Positions 1-14,279 of a stretch of DNA of 64,000 bases are shown here, piece after piece. Source of the DNA: Oceanobacillus senegalensis (GTDB taxonomy: Bacteria > Bacillota > Bacilli > Bacillales > Amphibacillaceae); the NCBI RefSeq assembly GCF_900176885.1, contig NZ_LT839648.1, positions 3,446,039 through 3,510,038 on the forward strand, given 5' to 3'. Both the position numbers and the translations under genes were made by a program. Position 1 is the stretch's first letter, and the number at the start of each line of letters is the position of its first letter. Under the pieces are notes generated by a model. It had not been told where the DNA came from, made no database searches, and saw nothing but the letters and a program-made list of their open reading frames with translations.

Positions 1-60
<60 letters not shown>

Positions 61-189
61 GTAATTATAAATGAAATTATCTAATATAAAAAGCTCACTT
101 TTCGTTTGTGACCCCTGCATCTGCTAGTTTATTCAAAGATGATTCGTGCTTCGGGGTTACTCGTAGATTATTCGGTAGAAGTGTTGCTT

Positions 190-222
190 GTTGCTCTACC
201 GACTGAGCTACCGAGCCGTAAT
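190..222 (-). pseudogene. tRNA-Phe 5'-half remnant
   Basis: Positions 190-222 are identical to 33-65, which is tRNA-Phe residues 1 to 28 plus 5 nt of 5' flank. The copy stops at the anticodon stem, and no 3' half follows in the right place. It cannot give a functional tRNA, so it is a partial duplication or decayed gene. Confidence 0.8.
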
Positions 223-268
223 ATTATTTATAAATTGTTAGTATTCGCCATTGCTTTTTTGGAATTTG

Positions 269-327
269 TGCTCGTCATGTTGCTAGCCTTTTCGGTGTAG
301 CAGCATTCCTCGCAGGCCTGCACATAG
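269..327. repeat. 59-bp tRNA-array repeat, copy 1
   Basis: This segment aligns without gaps to 1344-1402, with roughly 70 percent identity by eye. The best conserved parts are the left end TGCTCGTC, the central TTCGGT and the right end GCCTGCACATAG. Both copies are followed on the plus strand by a damaged copy of the 5' end of a neighbouring tRNA. No coding potential is seen. Confidence 0.6.
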
Positions 328-353
328 ATGCTTAGTCAATGATGTTGACGGCC

Positions 354-370
354 AGCTACCGAGCCATAAT
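354..370 (-). pseudogene. short tRNA-Phe 5'-end remnant
   Basis: This 17-nt stretch matches the tRNA-Phe 5' end and flank (49-65) with one substitution. It lies just beyond the 59-bp repeat copy 1. The remainder of the tRNA is missing or unrecognisable. Confidence 0.55.
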
Positions 371-395
371 ATTACTAATTATTAAGTTTTATGTA

Positions 396-488
396 TGGAG
401 GAGGTAGAGGGATTCGAACCCCCGCGCGGTTTGACCCGCCTCTCGGTTTTCAAGACCGACCCCTTCAGCCAGACTTGGGTATACCTCC
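396..488 (-). tRNA. tRNA-Ser (TGA)
   Basis: It is 93 nt with encoded CCA, a long variable arm and anticodon loop CTTGAAA. The acceptor pairs GGAGGTA with TACCTCC. The discriminator base reads U, whereas bacterial serine tRNAs normally carry G73. Confidence 0.93.
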
Positions 489-504
489 GTATTATTTTAA
501 AGTA

Positions 505-578
505 TAGCGGTGGAGGGGATCGAACCCACGACCTCACGGGTATGAACCGTACGCTCTCGCCAGCTGAGCTACACCGCC
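505..578 (-). tRNA. tRNA-Met (CAT), elongator
   Basis: It is 74 nt with anticodon CAT. The acceptor has a G1-U72 pair like elongator Met of B. subtilis, and no CCA is encoded. It is nearly identical to the solitary plus-strand copy at 23907-23980. Confidence 0.92.
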
Positions 579-589
579 AAAATTAAAAG

Positions 590-662
590 TGGAGCCTAGC
601 GGGATCGAACCGCTGACCTCCTGCGTGCAAAGCAGGCGCTCTCCCAGCTGAGCTAAGGCCCC
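590..662 (-). tRNA. tRNA-Ala (TGC)
   Basis: It is 73 nt, has anticodon TGC in loop TTTGCAC, and the acceptor is GGGGCCT paired with AGGCTCC. No CCA is encoded, so the end must be added by CCA-transferase. Confidence 0.94.
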
Positions 663-677
663 ATAATAGATTTATAA

Positions 678-754
678 TGGTCGGGAAGACAGGATTTGAA
701 CCTGCGACCCCATGGTCCCAAACCATGTGCTCTACCAAGCTGAGCTACTTCCCG
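678..754 (-). tRNA. tRNA-Pro (TGG)
   Basis: It is 77 nt including encoded CCA. The anticodon loop TTTGGGA gives TGG. The acceptor stem CGGGAAG/CTTCCCG is fully paired. Confidence 0.95.
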
Positions 755-758
755 ATAA

Positions 759-835
<77 letters not shown>

Positions 836-838
836 TTA

Positions 839-927
839 TGGTGCCGAGGACCGGAATCGAACCGGTACGGTAGTTACCTACCGCAGGATTTTAAGTCCTG
901 TGCGTCTGCCAGTTCCGCCACCCCGGC
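839..927 (-). tRNA. tRNA-Leu (TAA)
   Basis: It is 89 nt including CCA, with a long variable arm and anticodon loop CTTAAAA. It is one of two leucine tRNAs in the array. Confidence 0.95.
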
Positions 928-935
928 ACATAGTC

Positions 936-1010
936 TGGAGCGGAAGACGGGATTCGAACCCGCGACCCCCACCTTGGCAAGGTGGTGTTCTACCACTGAA
1001 CTACTTCCGC
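936..1010 (-). tRNA. tRNA-Gly (GCC)
   Basis: It is 75 nt including CCA, has anticodon GCC, and has the U discriminator usual for glycine tRNAs. Confidence 0.95.
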
Positions 1011-1038
1011 ATGACAATGTTTTTATAGTATATTATAA

Positions 1039-1123
1039 TGGTGCGGGTGAAGGGAGTCGAACCCCCACATCCGAAGATACTAGATCCTAAGTCTAGCGCG
1101 TCTGCCAATTCCGCCACACCCGC
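1039..1123 (-). tRNA. tRNA-Leu (TAG)
   Basis: It is 85 nt including CCA, with a long variable arm and anticodon loop CTTAGGA. The acceptor is GCGGGTG/CACCCGC. Confidence 0.95.
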
Positions 1124-1128
1124 ATAAA

Positions 1129-1204
1129 TGGTGAGCCATGAAGGATTCGAACCTTCGACCCTCTGATTAAAAGTCAGATGCTCTGCCGACTGAGCTAATG
1201 GCTC
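1129..1204 (-). tRNA. tRNA-Lys (TTT)
   Basis: It is 76 nt including CCA. The anticodon loop CTTTTAA gives TTT. The acceptor GAGCCAT/ATGGCTC is paired. Confidence 0.95.
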
Positions 1205-1220
1205 ATATATTTTATAGAAA

Positions 1221-1296
<76 letters not shown>

Positions 1297-1343
1297 GTAT
1301 TATGTTTTAGATAATATTATTAGATGGTGCACTACTTTTTTTA

Positions 1344-1402
1344 TGCTCGTCGTGTTGTAAGTTCATTCGGTTAAGTTGCACTTCTCACAAGCCTGCACAT
1401 AG
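1344..1402. repeat. 59-bp tRNA-array repeat, copy 2
   Basis: It has the same length as copy 1 at 269-327 and shares its conserved ends and centre. It lies between functional tRNA-Thr and a copied tRNA-Thr 5' half. It has no coding potential and no clear inverted repeat ends. Confidence 0.6.
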
Positions 1403-1425
1403 TAGGTTTTGATGAAATAAACGGC

Positions 1426-1451
1426 TTGCTCTACCAATTGAGTTAGACCGG
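1426..1451 (-). pseudogene. tRNA-Thr 5'-half remnant
   Basis: It matches tRNA-Thr residues 1 to 27 with two substitutions, so the D arm is recognisable but there is no anticodon arm or 3' half. The copy ends at the same tRNA position, to within one base, as the tRNA-Phe remnant at 190-222. Confidence 0.75.
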
Positions 1452-1459
1452 ATTATATA

Positions 1460-1535
1460 TGGTGGAGGATACAGGACTTGAACCTGTGACCCCCTGCTTG
1501 TAAGGCAGGTGCTCTCCCAACTGAGCTAATCCTCC
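1460..1535 (-). tRNA. tRNA-Val (TAC)
   Basis: It is 76 nt including CCA, with anticodon loop CTTACAA. It is the first tRNA downstream of 5S rRNA, as in the Val-first arrays of B. subtilis. Confidence 0.95.
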
Positions 1536-1543
1536 GGATGAAA

Positions 1544-1657
1544 CCTGGCGGCGTCCTACTCTCGCAGGGGTTAACCCCAACTACCATCGGCGCTGGAGAG
1601 CTTAACTACTGTGTTCGGCATGGGAACAGGTGTGACCTCTCCGCCATCGCTACCAGA
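1544..1657 (-). rRNA. rrf: 5S ribosomal RNA
   Basis: The minus strand shows the conserved 5S core, including AGAGGTCACACC, CCGAACAC and GAGAGTAGG. The terminal helix is formed by CTGG-type ends. The ends are approximate to a few bases. Confidence 0.93.
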
Positions 1658-1771
1658 TAATACTTATTCATAAGAACAAGTTATATTATATGCATTTTTG
1701 ACAAAAAGTGCAAGGGTTTTTTATACCCTAAAAACTAAATAAGAGGTAATCACTGACATCCTTTAAGAAGT

Positions 1772-6475
<4,704 letters not shown>

Positions 6476-6623
6476 AAAGTTTGTATAGAATTAACACCAA
6501 TTAATTCTATGTCTTAGCTATAGTTAAAAGAAAAACGAGTTCCTTTTAATATCTTAACATACTGGTTGTTTTGTTCAGTTTTCAAAGAGCAAATTTGGTT
6601 CGCTTTGTAACAGCGACTTTATT

Positions 6624-6652
6624 AATTTAACATATCGAATTGTTGTTGTCAA
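6624..6652 (-). promoter_or_regulatory. rRNA operon promoter P2 (sigma-A type)
   Basis: TTGACA is followed after 17 bp by TAAATT. The inferred start is about 140 bp upstream of mature 16S. Confidence 0.6.
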
Positions 6653-6715
6653 CAATTTTGTAAAATTAATTTTAGCTGGTTTCGTTTGTCGCCTCATGTC
6701 GAAGCAACGATATAT

Positions 6716-6744
6716 AATTTATCATGTCTGTTAGATAAAATCAA
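6716..6744 (-). promoter_or_regulatory. rRNA operon promoter P1 (sigma-A type)
   Basis: TTGATT is followed after 17 bp by TAAATT, 92 bp upstream of P2. Bacillus rRNA operons commonly have tandem promoters spaced like this. Confidence 0.5.
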
Positions 6745-6876
6745 GTACTTTTCTTTATTTTTTTACAGTGAATCATAACTTCAATTTTATCTTTATTTAA
6801 CTAGATATTTATCTATTAAAGGTTAAAAATCACCATGGCTAAAAAAACAGCTTTTAATTTACATATATCTTCACCT

Positions 6877-6921
6877 ATTAAAAACCTCCACAAAAAATAT
6901 TCTTGTAGAGGTTTTTAATAG
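6877..6921 (-). terminator. terminator after lysS
   Basis: A hairpin with arms around AAACCTC and GAGGTTT is flanked by A and T runs on both sides. It can end lysS transcription and may work in both directions. Confidence 0.75.
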
Positions 6922-6923
6922 TA

Positions 6924-8495
<1,572 letters not shown>

Positions 8496-8555
8496 CTACA
8501 TCTATATCATAAATACTATATTCATAGGAGATTAAAATTTCTTGCGTTCATTCAT

Positions 8556-8586
8556 ATAAAAACCTGCCAGTAATACTACTGACAGA
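8556..8586 (-). terminator. terminator after the fol genes
   Basis: The arms CTGTCAGTA and TACTGGCAG form a stem, followed by a T run on the minus strand. It separates folP-folB-folK from lysS, so lysS probably has its own promoter. Confidence 0.7.
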
Positions 8587-8678
8587 TTACAAGTTTAAGG
8601 AAATTACTCTAAAAAGGCATGGAACAACTCTAGTAAAACTTCCTTTAAATATACAACACATTTCCTTCTCCAGAAACT

Positions 8679-9191
8679 CTACCCCTTTTTCCCCTTGTCT
8701 TGTACCCATTTTCGCACTCCTTTAACGTCTGACTCGTGAAGTTCCTTCAATAACTGTTCCACACTTTTCTCCAGAGTCGGCACCATCATTTGAGGAGCAA
8801 TCTCTGCAAATGGAATGAGTACAAATGCACGTTCATGCATCCTGGGGTGAGGTATCTGTAAACTATCCACTGTACTATTTTCATGATTAAACGTCAAAAT
8901 GTCAAGGTCTATTGTTCGCGGGCCAAATCGGATATTTCTTACTCTGCCCAATTCATTTTCAATATACTGGCAATAGGAGAGCAAGTCAAAGGACGATAAG
9001 GATGTTGAAATCTCAACAACCATATTTAAAAAGTCCTCTTGATCGGTATATCCAACAGGTGCAGTTTCATAAATGGATGATTTCCCTCGGATGGATATGT
9101 ATTCATTTTGCTCTAATATCTTTAACGCATTAGTTAAATGTTCATAACGTGGCTCAATATTGGTTCCTAGAGATAAAAATGATTGATTCAC
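8679..9191 (-). CDS. folK: HPPK, 6-hydroxymethyl-7,8-dihydropterin pyrophosphokinase
   Basis: FolK transfers pyrophosphate from ATP to 6-hydroxymethyl-dihydropterin, the step before dihydropteroate synthase in folate synthesis. The protein is 170 aa, normal for the family. It shows the HPPK signature FGPRTIDLDIL (89-99), whose acidic residues bind magnesium, and HPRMHER (115-121). It overlaps the end of folB by 4 bp, so the two are probably translationally coupled. It is the last gene of the three-gene fol cluster and is followed by a terminator. Confidence 0.96.
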   Translation of the reverse strand: MNQSFLSLGTNIEPRYEHLTNALKILEQNEYISIRGKSSIYETAPVGYTDQEDFLNMVVEISTSLSSFDLLSYCQYIENELGRVRNIRFGPRTIDLDILTFNHENSTVDSLQIPHPRMHERAFVLIPFAEIAPQMMVPTLEKSVEQLLKELHESDVKGVRKWVQDKGKKG

Positions 9192-9553
9192 TTGCTTTTC
9201 TCCCGATATATTTCTACCGCTACCGAATCATAGTGACCTGGTATTGGTGGATTTGGTTTTATTACTTTAATCCTACAACCTTGAAGTAAATCAAAGGAGG
9301 ATAAAAGCTTTTGAGCAATATCCTCGGCAACTGCCTCAATAAGATTTTTTGCCTCTCCCTCAACAATTTCCTTTATCATTTCATATGCCTCACCATAGTG
9401 GATGGAATCATTCATATTATCTGAAACTCCTGCTTTATATAAATCAGCATATAGCTCTACATCGACATGAAAAGGTTGCCCTAAACGATTTTCCTCTGGC
9501 ATTAGACCATGAAATCCATAAAATTTTAGCTTTTGAAGGATTATTTTATCCAT
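9188..9553 (-). CDS. folB: dihydroneopterin aldolase
   Basis: FolB converts dihydroneopterin to 6-hydroxymethyl-dihydropterin and glycolaldehyde. The 121-aa protein has the family hallmarks FYGFHG near the N terminus and the lysine-containing VIKPNPPIPGHY near the C terminus. ATG 9553 was chosen because AAGGAG lies 7 bp upstream. A TTG at 9571 would place that site inside the gene. The start overlaps the end of folP by 8 bp, and its 3' end overlaps folK by 4 bp, indicating one tightly coupled unit. Confidence 0.95.
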   Translation of the reverse strand: MDKIILQKLKFYGFHGLMPEENRLGQPFHVDVELYADLYKAGVSDNMNDSIHYGEAYEMIKEIVEGEAKNLIEAVAEDIAQKLLSSFDLLQGCRIKVIKPNPPIPGHYDSVAVEIYREKSK

Positions 9554-10376
9554 GATACCTCTCCTTACCAAGCATTGCGTCCATCATCCTCGCTAGTTCA
9601 CTATTCATTTTCACATTATGTACACGAACAATATGAGCTCCCTTGGCTATTCCCAAGCATGTCGTTGCACCGGTACCTATATCGCGTTTATCTGGTTGCG
9701 ATATCCCCAGTGTACTGCCTATAAATCGCTTGCGTGAGGTTGCTAATAAAAAGGCATATCCCATATCGACCAATTGTTCAAGCTGATTCATAACTTGTAA
9801 ATTATCTTCCGCAGATTTAGCAAAACCTACTCCTGGGTCAAGAATAATGTCTTCCTTTGGCACCCCAGCATTCATCGCAATATCTATACTTTCTTGTAAA
9901 TCCTTTTTCATATCGTCCATTAACGATGTGTAATCTTCGTTGTCTCGGTTATGCATTAAAATAATAGGTACATTCAATTCAGCAGCTACCCTAGCAATCT
10001 CTGGATCCTTTTTAGCTCCCCATATATCGTTTATCATATCAGCTCCAGCTTCTATTGCAGCTCTTGCCGTTGCTGCTTTAAATGTATCGATGGATATCGG
10101 TATGTCTACCTGCTCCTTCACAGCATTAATTACTGGCACAACACGTTCTATTTCTTCTTCATCCGATACAGGGACATGTCCAGGCCGTGTTGACTCTCCA
10201 CCAACATCAATTATATCAGCACCCTCTTGTTCCATTCGCTTAGCCTGTTCTACTGCCTTGTCAATCGTTGTATAGCTTCCACCATCAGAAAAGGAATCGG
10301 GTGTTACATTTAAAATTCCCATAATATGTGTACGCTCTGATAAATTCAGTGTCTTTTTCGCAGTCTTTATGATCAT
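9546..10376 (-). CDS. folP: dihydropteroate synthase
   Basis: FolP (Sul in B. subtilis) joins 6-hydroxymethyl-dihydropterin pyrophosphate and p-aminobenzoate to make dihydropteroate; it is the sulfonamide target. The TIM-barrel motifs GILNVTPDSFSDGG, GGESTRPG and the C-terminal ATSRKRFIG are present. ATG 10376 (276 aa) follows a GAAGAAGG site at about 10 bp. The ATG at 10415 adds 13 residues with no ribosome-binding site. In B. subtilis pabB-pabA-pabC precede this gene. Here the upstream neighbour is cysK, so p-aminobenzoate must be made from elsewhere in the genome or imported. Confidence 0.96.
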   Translation of the reverse strand: MIIKTAKKTLNLSERTHIMGILNVTPDSFSDGGSYTTIDKAVEQAKRMEQEGADIIDVGGESTRPGHVPVSDEEEIERVVPVINAVKEQVDIPISIDTFKAATARAAIEAGADMINDIWGAKKDPEIARVAAELNVPIILMHNRDNEDYTSLMDDMKKDLQESIDIAMNAGVPKEDIILDPGVGFAKSAEDNLQVMNQLEQLVDMGYAFLLATSRKRFIGSTLGISQPDKRDIGTGATTCLGIAKGAHIVRVHNVKMNSELARMMDAMLGKERYHG

Positions 10377-10513
10377 TATTTTTTGTACCTTCTTCCAATT
10401 TAATATTTTTATCATATCGTATCATAAAGAACAGGTACTTTCATTAAAGAATAAAAACTAATTTAACCTAGATTAATTATCATTTACTCTCAGCGTACCC
10501 TATAATCAAATAA

Positions 10514-10550
10514 AACAAAAAAATTAGCTCTACATAAGAGCTAATCTTTT
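10514..10550 (-). terminator. terminator after cysK
   Basis: Perfect 8-bp arms ATTAGCTC/GAGCTAAT with a T run on the minus strand lie just after the cysK stop. Confidence 0.85.
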
Positions 10551-10561
10551 TGTTAACTAAC

Positions 10562-11491
10562 TTATTTACCTTCTTCAAATTGATAAAGTGGTGTTGATAA
10601 GTAACGCTCACCATTATCTGGGAAGACAGCTAATACCTTCTTACCTTTTCCTAGCTCTTTTGCAACCTTTTTAGCTGCAGCAATTGCGGCACCTGCTGAA
10701 ATACCACCTAGAATCCCATTTGTACTCGCAACTTCACGAGAGGTCTGGAATGCTTCTTCATTTTCAATTTTGATCACTTCATCATAAATATCTGTATCTA
10801 AGATTTTCGGAACAAACCCTGCACCAAGTCCTTGAATTTTATGTGGTCCAGGAGATCCTCCAGAAAGTACAGCAGAATCAGCTGGTTCAACCGCATAAAC
10901 TTTAATTCCATCAAAGTTCTCCTTTAGCACTTTTCCAGCTCCAGTAATTGTACCACCAGTGCCGATACCAGAAACAAATGCATCTAGTCCATCTGACATT
11001 TGGCTTACAATTTCCTTACCAGTTGTCTCTTCATGAACTTTTACATTTGCTTCATTATTAAATTGCTGCGGCATAAAATAGCCTTTTTCTTTTTGTAATT
11101 CATTCGCTTTTGCAATAGCACCATTCATCCCATCTGGCCCAGGTGTTAAAATTAATTCCGCACCATACGCACGTAATAGGTTACGACGTTCCATACTCAT
11201 TGTCTCTGGCATAACCAGAATTGCTTTATACCCTTTTGCAGCAGCCACCATTGCTAGGCCGATTCCTGTATTTCCACTCGTTGGTTCAATAATTGTGTCG
11301 CCCTCTTTTAGAGCACCATCTTTTTCCGCAGCCTCGATCATAGCCATAGCAATCCGGTCTTTAACGGAACTTGCTGGATTAAAGAATTCTAATTTCACAT
11401 AAATATCTGCACTATTTTCATCTGTAATATTATTTAATTTAACAATCGGTGTTTCTCCAATTAATCCAATTATAGAATCTGCAACTCTCAC
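10562..11491 (-). CDS. cysK: cysteine synthase (O-acetylserine sulfhydrylase)
   Basis: CysK makes L-cysteine from O-acetylserine and sulfide with pyridoxal phosphate. The 309-aa protein has the PLP lysine in SSVKDR (K44), the substrate loop TSGNTG (71-76) and the phosphate-binding glycine stretch [10 protein letters not shown] (175-184). It is a fold type II enzyme of normal length. It has its own promoter (11533-11561) and terminator. GGAATGG and GGAATTA elements between promoter and gene resemble the CymR operator that controls cysK in B. subtilis; that regulation is inference. Confidence 0.96.
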   Translation of the reverse strand: MRVADSIIGLIGETPIVKLNNITDENSADIYVKLEFFNPASSVKDRIAMAMIEAAEKDGALKEGDTIIEPTSGNTGIGLAMVAAAKGYKAILVMPETMSMERRNLLRAYGAELILTPGPDGMNGAIAKANELQKEKGYFMPQQFNNEANVKVHEETTGKEIVSQMSDGLDAFVSGIGTGGTITGAGKVLKENFDGIKVYAVEPADSAVLSGGSPGPHKIQGLGAGFVPKILDTDIYDEVIKIENEEAFQTSREVASTNGILGGISAGAAIAAAKKVAKELGKGKKVLAVFPDNGERYLSTPLYQFEEGK

Positions 11492-11532
11492 AAAAATCCC
11501 TCCTCTTAATTCCTACCATTCCTATATGTTTA

Positions 11533-11561
11533 AATTTAATCCATTTATGCTCTACTGTCAA
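11533..11561 (-). promoter_or_regulatory. cysK promoter (sigma-A type)
   Basis: TTGACA, 17 bp and TAAATT lie about 40 bp upstream of cysK. Downstream, before the AGGAGG site, TAGGAAT occurs twice about 10 bp apart, a possible CymR operator. Confidence 0.7.
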
Positions 11562-11611
11562 GAAAAAGGGAAAGAATAATACAACAATTATTACACTTTA
11601 TGTAATTCATA

Positions 11612-12535
11612 TTAATCATTCTTTCCCGCCTCCTTCTTTTTATCATAAATCCATTCAACGTCTAATTGCTTCCACAGCAAATCCGCAGTAGCAGGCTGGT
11701 TTAATTGCGACAAGGCTAATTCCGTTTCAATATATGGTTGCAATTCTTCATAAGTAAATGAAATAGATGGGAGTTTTTCATGCAAATATATAATGGCTAC
11801 TCCTTTATTCGTTTTAAATGGATGACTTATACTATGCTCTTCCATTTCATCTGCTACTTTTTCATAGCCCTCCGGGAAAAACTCGCTATTTGTATGAATA
11901 AAACCTATATAGCCCCCGTCATACTTCGTTTCCTCATCTAATGAATATTCCTTAGCCAGTGAAGCAAAGGACGCGCCTTGTTCTAACTCGCTTTTAACCT
12001 TTTCAGCTATTTCAGTATTATCTACTATGATATGGGATAGTTGCATCGCTTCCGTAAAATTATATTGTTCACCGTAACGTTGATAAAATTGGCGCGTTTC
12101 CGACTCTGGAATGGAAACATCCTTTGCTAATAATCGTTCAAGCTGATATCGATAAACGATATCTCCCTCCCAGTCTTCAACTAATTGTTTAAGCTCCATT
12201 TGTGTCATAACACCCTGCATCGATGTTAATAATGAAATCTCTCGTTGGATGACTTTATCATCAATCTGTATGTCATGTTTATCTGCCAGTTGACGAACAA
12301 CTTCCCTGTCAATTAGACTTTGTAGTTCCCCTTTTCCATGTTGTTCCATTATTGCTTTAAACCAAGTTTTGTATGTAATCTTTTCACCATCAATATTTGC
12401 AACAGCATCATTTAAAGCTACATTTACAGTATATCCATTAATTACAATTTTGTTTTCTTTATTGAATGTGATGATAGTCGCGATATTGGTTATCAAAAGT
12501 ACTATTATAATACCCATCAATAATCGCTTTGACAT
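11612..12535 (-). CDS. yacD: YacD-like peptidyl-prolyl isomerase, membrane-anchored
   Basis: The 307-aa protein has a hydrophobic N-terminal segment (about 5-24), best read as a signal anchor placing the rest outside the membrane. A parvulin-type (PpiC) rotamase domain follows at about 155-255, shown by LSHIIVDN, YDGGYIGFI and the PFKTNKGVAIIYL strand. No lipobox cysteine is seen, unlike the lipoprotein PrsA. Position between hslO and cysK matches yacD of B. subtilis. A role in folding secreted proteins is inference from the domain. Confidence 0.88.
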   Translation of the reverse strand: MSKRLLMGIIIVLLITNIATIITFNKENKIVINGYTVNVALNDAVANIDGEKITYKTWFKAIMEQHGKGELQSLIDREVVRQLADKHDIQIDDKVIQREISLLTSMQGVMTQMELKQLVEDWEGDIVYRYQLERLLAKDVSIPESETRQFYQRYGEQYNFTEAMQLSHIIVDNTEIAEKVKSELEQGASFASLAKEYSLDEETKYDGGYIGFIHTNSEFFPEGYEKVADEMEEHSISHPFKTNKGVAIIYLHEKLPSISFTYEELQPYIETELALSQLNQPATADLLWKQLDVEWIYDKKKEAGKND

Positions 12536-12553
12536 CGAAAGAACTCCCTTTTC

Positions 12554-13423
12554 CTACTGTTTCAATTCCTCTAACTCTTTCTCTGTAAATTGATATGTTT
12601 CATTACAAAAATGACAACTTGCTTTAGCACCATGATCTTCATCAATCATACTTTGTATTTCCTCATTTCCTAATCCGATAATGGCATTTGCAATTCTCTC
12701 TTTTGAACATTTACAGCGAAATTCAACAGGAAGTTTCTCGTGGAATTTCACTTCACCTTCACCAAATAATCGCTCCAAAATTTGTTCTGGAGAATTACCT
12801 TCTCGGATTAATGTAGAAATGGGAGGGATATTCGATATACTTTCTTCCAAACGACTAACGATATTATCATTCGCACCAGGCATGACTTGTACGATAAATC
12901 CGCCTGCAGACAAAATCGTATGGTCTGGATTTACAAGCACTCCTGCCCCTACAGCTGATGGTATTTGCTCAGAAGTTACAAAGTAATACGTGAAATCTTC
13001 ACTTATTTCCCCAGAAATAATAGGTACTTCACCAGTAAAGTAATCTTTAAGACCCAAATCCTTAATCACACTGACTCTTCCTTGCTTTCCTACTGCTCGT
13101 GAAACATCTAATTTACCTTTTTCATTAAGATCAAAATCAACATGGGGATTTTTGACATAACCACGGACATGCCCTTTTGCATTTCCATCCGTGATAATAG
13201 CGCCAATCGGGCCATCTCCCTCTACTTTTACCGTAATAGAGTCTTCCCCTTTCAGCATAGCACCCATCATTGCAGTTATCGTGAGTGTTCGCCCTATAGC
13301 GGCTGATGTCGTAGCCCACGTATCATGTCTTCTACGTGCTTCCTCTACTAATCCTGTAGTAGAGGCTGCATACGCTCTAATCATGCCTTCAAATGCTGTT
13401 GCTTTTACCAAGTAATCTTTCAT
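12554..13423 (-). CDS. hslO: Hsp33 redox-regulated chaperone
   Basis: Hsp33 is a holdase activated by oxidation in the cytoplasm. The 289-aa protein has the typical N-terminal domain and the C-terminal redox zinc site: C-x-C at 237-239 and C-x-x-C at 270-273. Loss of zinc on oxidation unfolds the linker and switches the chaperone on. It sits between coaX and yacD, the conserved Bacillaceae order. A purine-rich site (AAGGAGATAG) precedes the start. Confidence 0.96.
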   Translation of the reverse strand: MKDYLVKATAFEGMIRAYAASTTGLVEEARRRHDTWATTSAAIGRTLTITAMMGAMLKGEDSITVKVEGDGPIGAIITDGNAKGHVRGYVKNPHVDFDLNEKGKLDVSRAVGKQGRVSVIKDLGLKDYFTGEVPIISGEISEDFTYYFVTSEQIPSAVGAGVLVNPDHTILSAGGFIVQVMPGANDNIVSRLEESISNIPPISTLIREGNSPEQILERLFGEGEVKFHEKLPVEFRCKCSKERIANAIIGLGNEEIQSMIDEDHGAKASCHFCNETYQFTEKELEELKQ

Positions 13424-13502
13424 TCCGCTATCTCCTTTTTACATTCTAGAATCCATTATTGTATTCGTTCGATAACAAGTAAAGCCATATTACCTTTGTT
13501 AT

Positions 13503-14279
13503 TTAACCGTTTTTAATCTGCTGATAAATCATATACAATCCTTTTAACGTTAGATTCGAGTCGACTTTATCTATCGTTGTTGAGTGTTTTGCAATTAAAT
13601 TAGATAAACCACCGGTAGCAATTACTTTCGCTTCTACGTTGAAATTACTCTTTATTCGGTTAACCAGTCCATCAATCATCTCTATCGTGCCAAAGTAGAT
13701 ACCAGACTGCATGGCATCTACGGTGGATGTCCCAACAACATTTTCAGGGGCTTCAATCTCAATTTTAGGAAGCTTAGATGCCTTACTATATAAAGCCTCC
13801 ATGGATACATTCATCCCCGGTATAATAATCCCACCGCAATATTCATCCTCATCATTAATATAACAGTAAGTAGTTGCCGTCCCAAAATCAATGATAATAA
13901 GTGGACCACCACCATTTTCTTTAATGGCAGCAACTGCATTAACAACACGGTCTGCACCAATTTCTTTTGGGTTGGGATAATTCATTTTTAAATACCTACT
14001 AAAATTATCTTTGCCGATAATATGTGGTTCCACGTTAAAGTATTTACGACTCATCTCTTCTAACGAATACATAATTGGTGGAACAACAGAGGAAATAATA
14101 ACACCATCAATTTCTTCAAAAGAGAGCTGGTTATATTCAAATAGGGATTTAAAGATCATACCAAATTCATCTTCTGTTTTATAGCGGTCTGTTTTAATCC
14201 GCCACTCATATTTTAGTATATCCTTTTCGAACACCCCTAGTACCATATTAGTATTTCCTATATCTATAACTAGTAGCAT
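13503..14279 (-). CDS. coaX: type III pantothenate kinase
   Basis: CoaX phosphorylates pantothenate, the first step of coenzyme A synthesis. The 258-aa protein of the ASKHA fold shows the N-terminal phosphate loop [10 protein letters not shown] (5-14), IGADRVVNA and DFGTATTYC with its catalytic aspartate, then GGIIIPG. It is of normal length. The 80-bp gap to hslO contains no terminator, so coaX-hslO may be cotranscribed. The upstream gap contains an intergenic repeat and the ftsH terminator, so transcription probably starts anew. Confidence 0.96.
   Translation of the reverse strand: MLLVIDIGNTNMVLGVFEKDILKYEWRIKTDRYKTEDEFGMIFKSLFEYNQLSFEEIDGVIISSVVPPIMYSLEEMSRKYFNVEPHIIGKDNFSRYLKMNYPNPKEIGADRVVNAVAAIKENGGGPLIIIDFGTATTYCYINDEDEYCGGIIIPGMNVSMEALYSKASKLPKIEIEAPENVVGTSTVDAMQSGIYFGTIEMIDGLVNRIKSNFNVEAKVIATGGLSNLIAKHSTTIDKVDSNLTLKGLYMIYQQIKNG

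Larger units (their letters stand above)
61..395. other. gap between tRNA-Phe and tRNA-Ser holding tRNA fragments and a short repeat
   Basis: No complete tRNA or credible reading frame is present in this stretch. It holds a 33-nt exact copy of the tRNA-Phe 5' part (190-222), a 59-nt repeat (269-327) that recurs at 1344-1402, and a shorter tRNA-Phe 5'-end copy (354-370). In B. subtilis arrays of this type initiator Met and Asp tRNAs lie between Ser and Phe; here they are not seen. Confidence 0.7.
6476..6923 (-). other. rRNA operon leader and promoter region
   Basis: There is no gene in these 450 bp. The minus strand holds a leader with a boxA-like CTTTGAAAACTGAAC element (about 6574-6588), then two promoters upstream (6624-6652 and 6716-6744). 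At the right is the lysS terminator hairpin (6877-6921). Confidence 0.7.
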
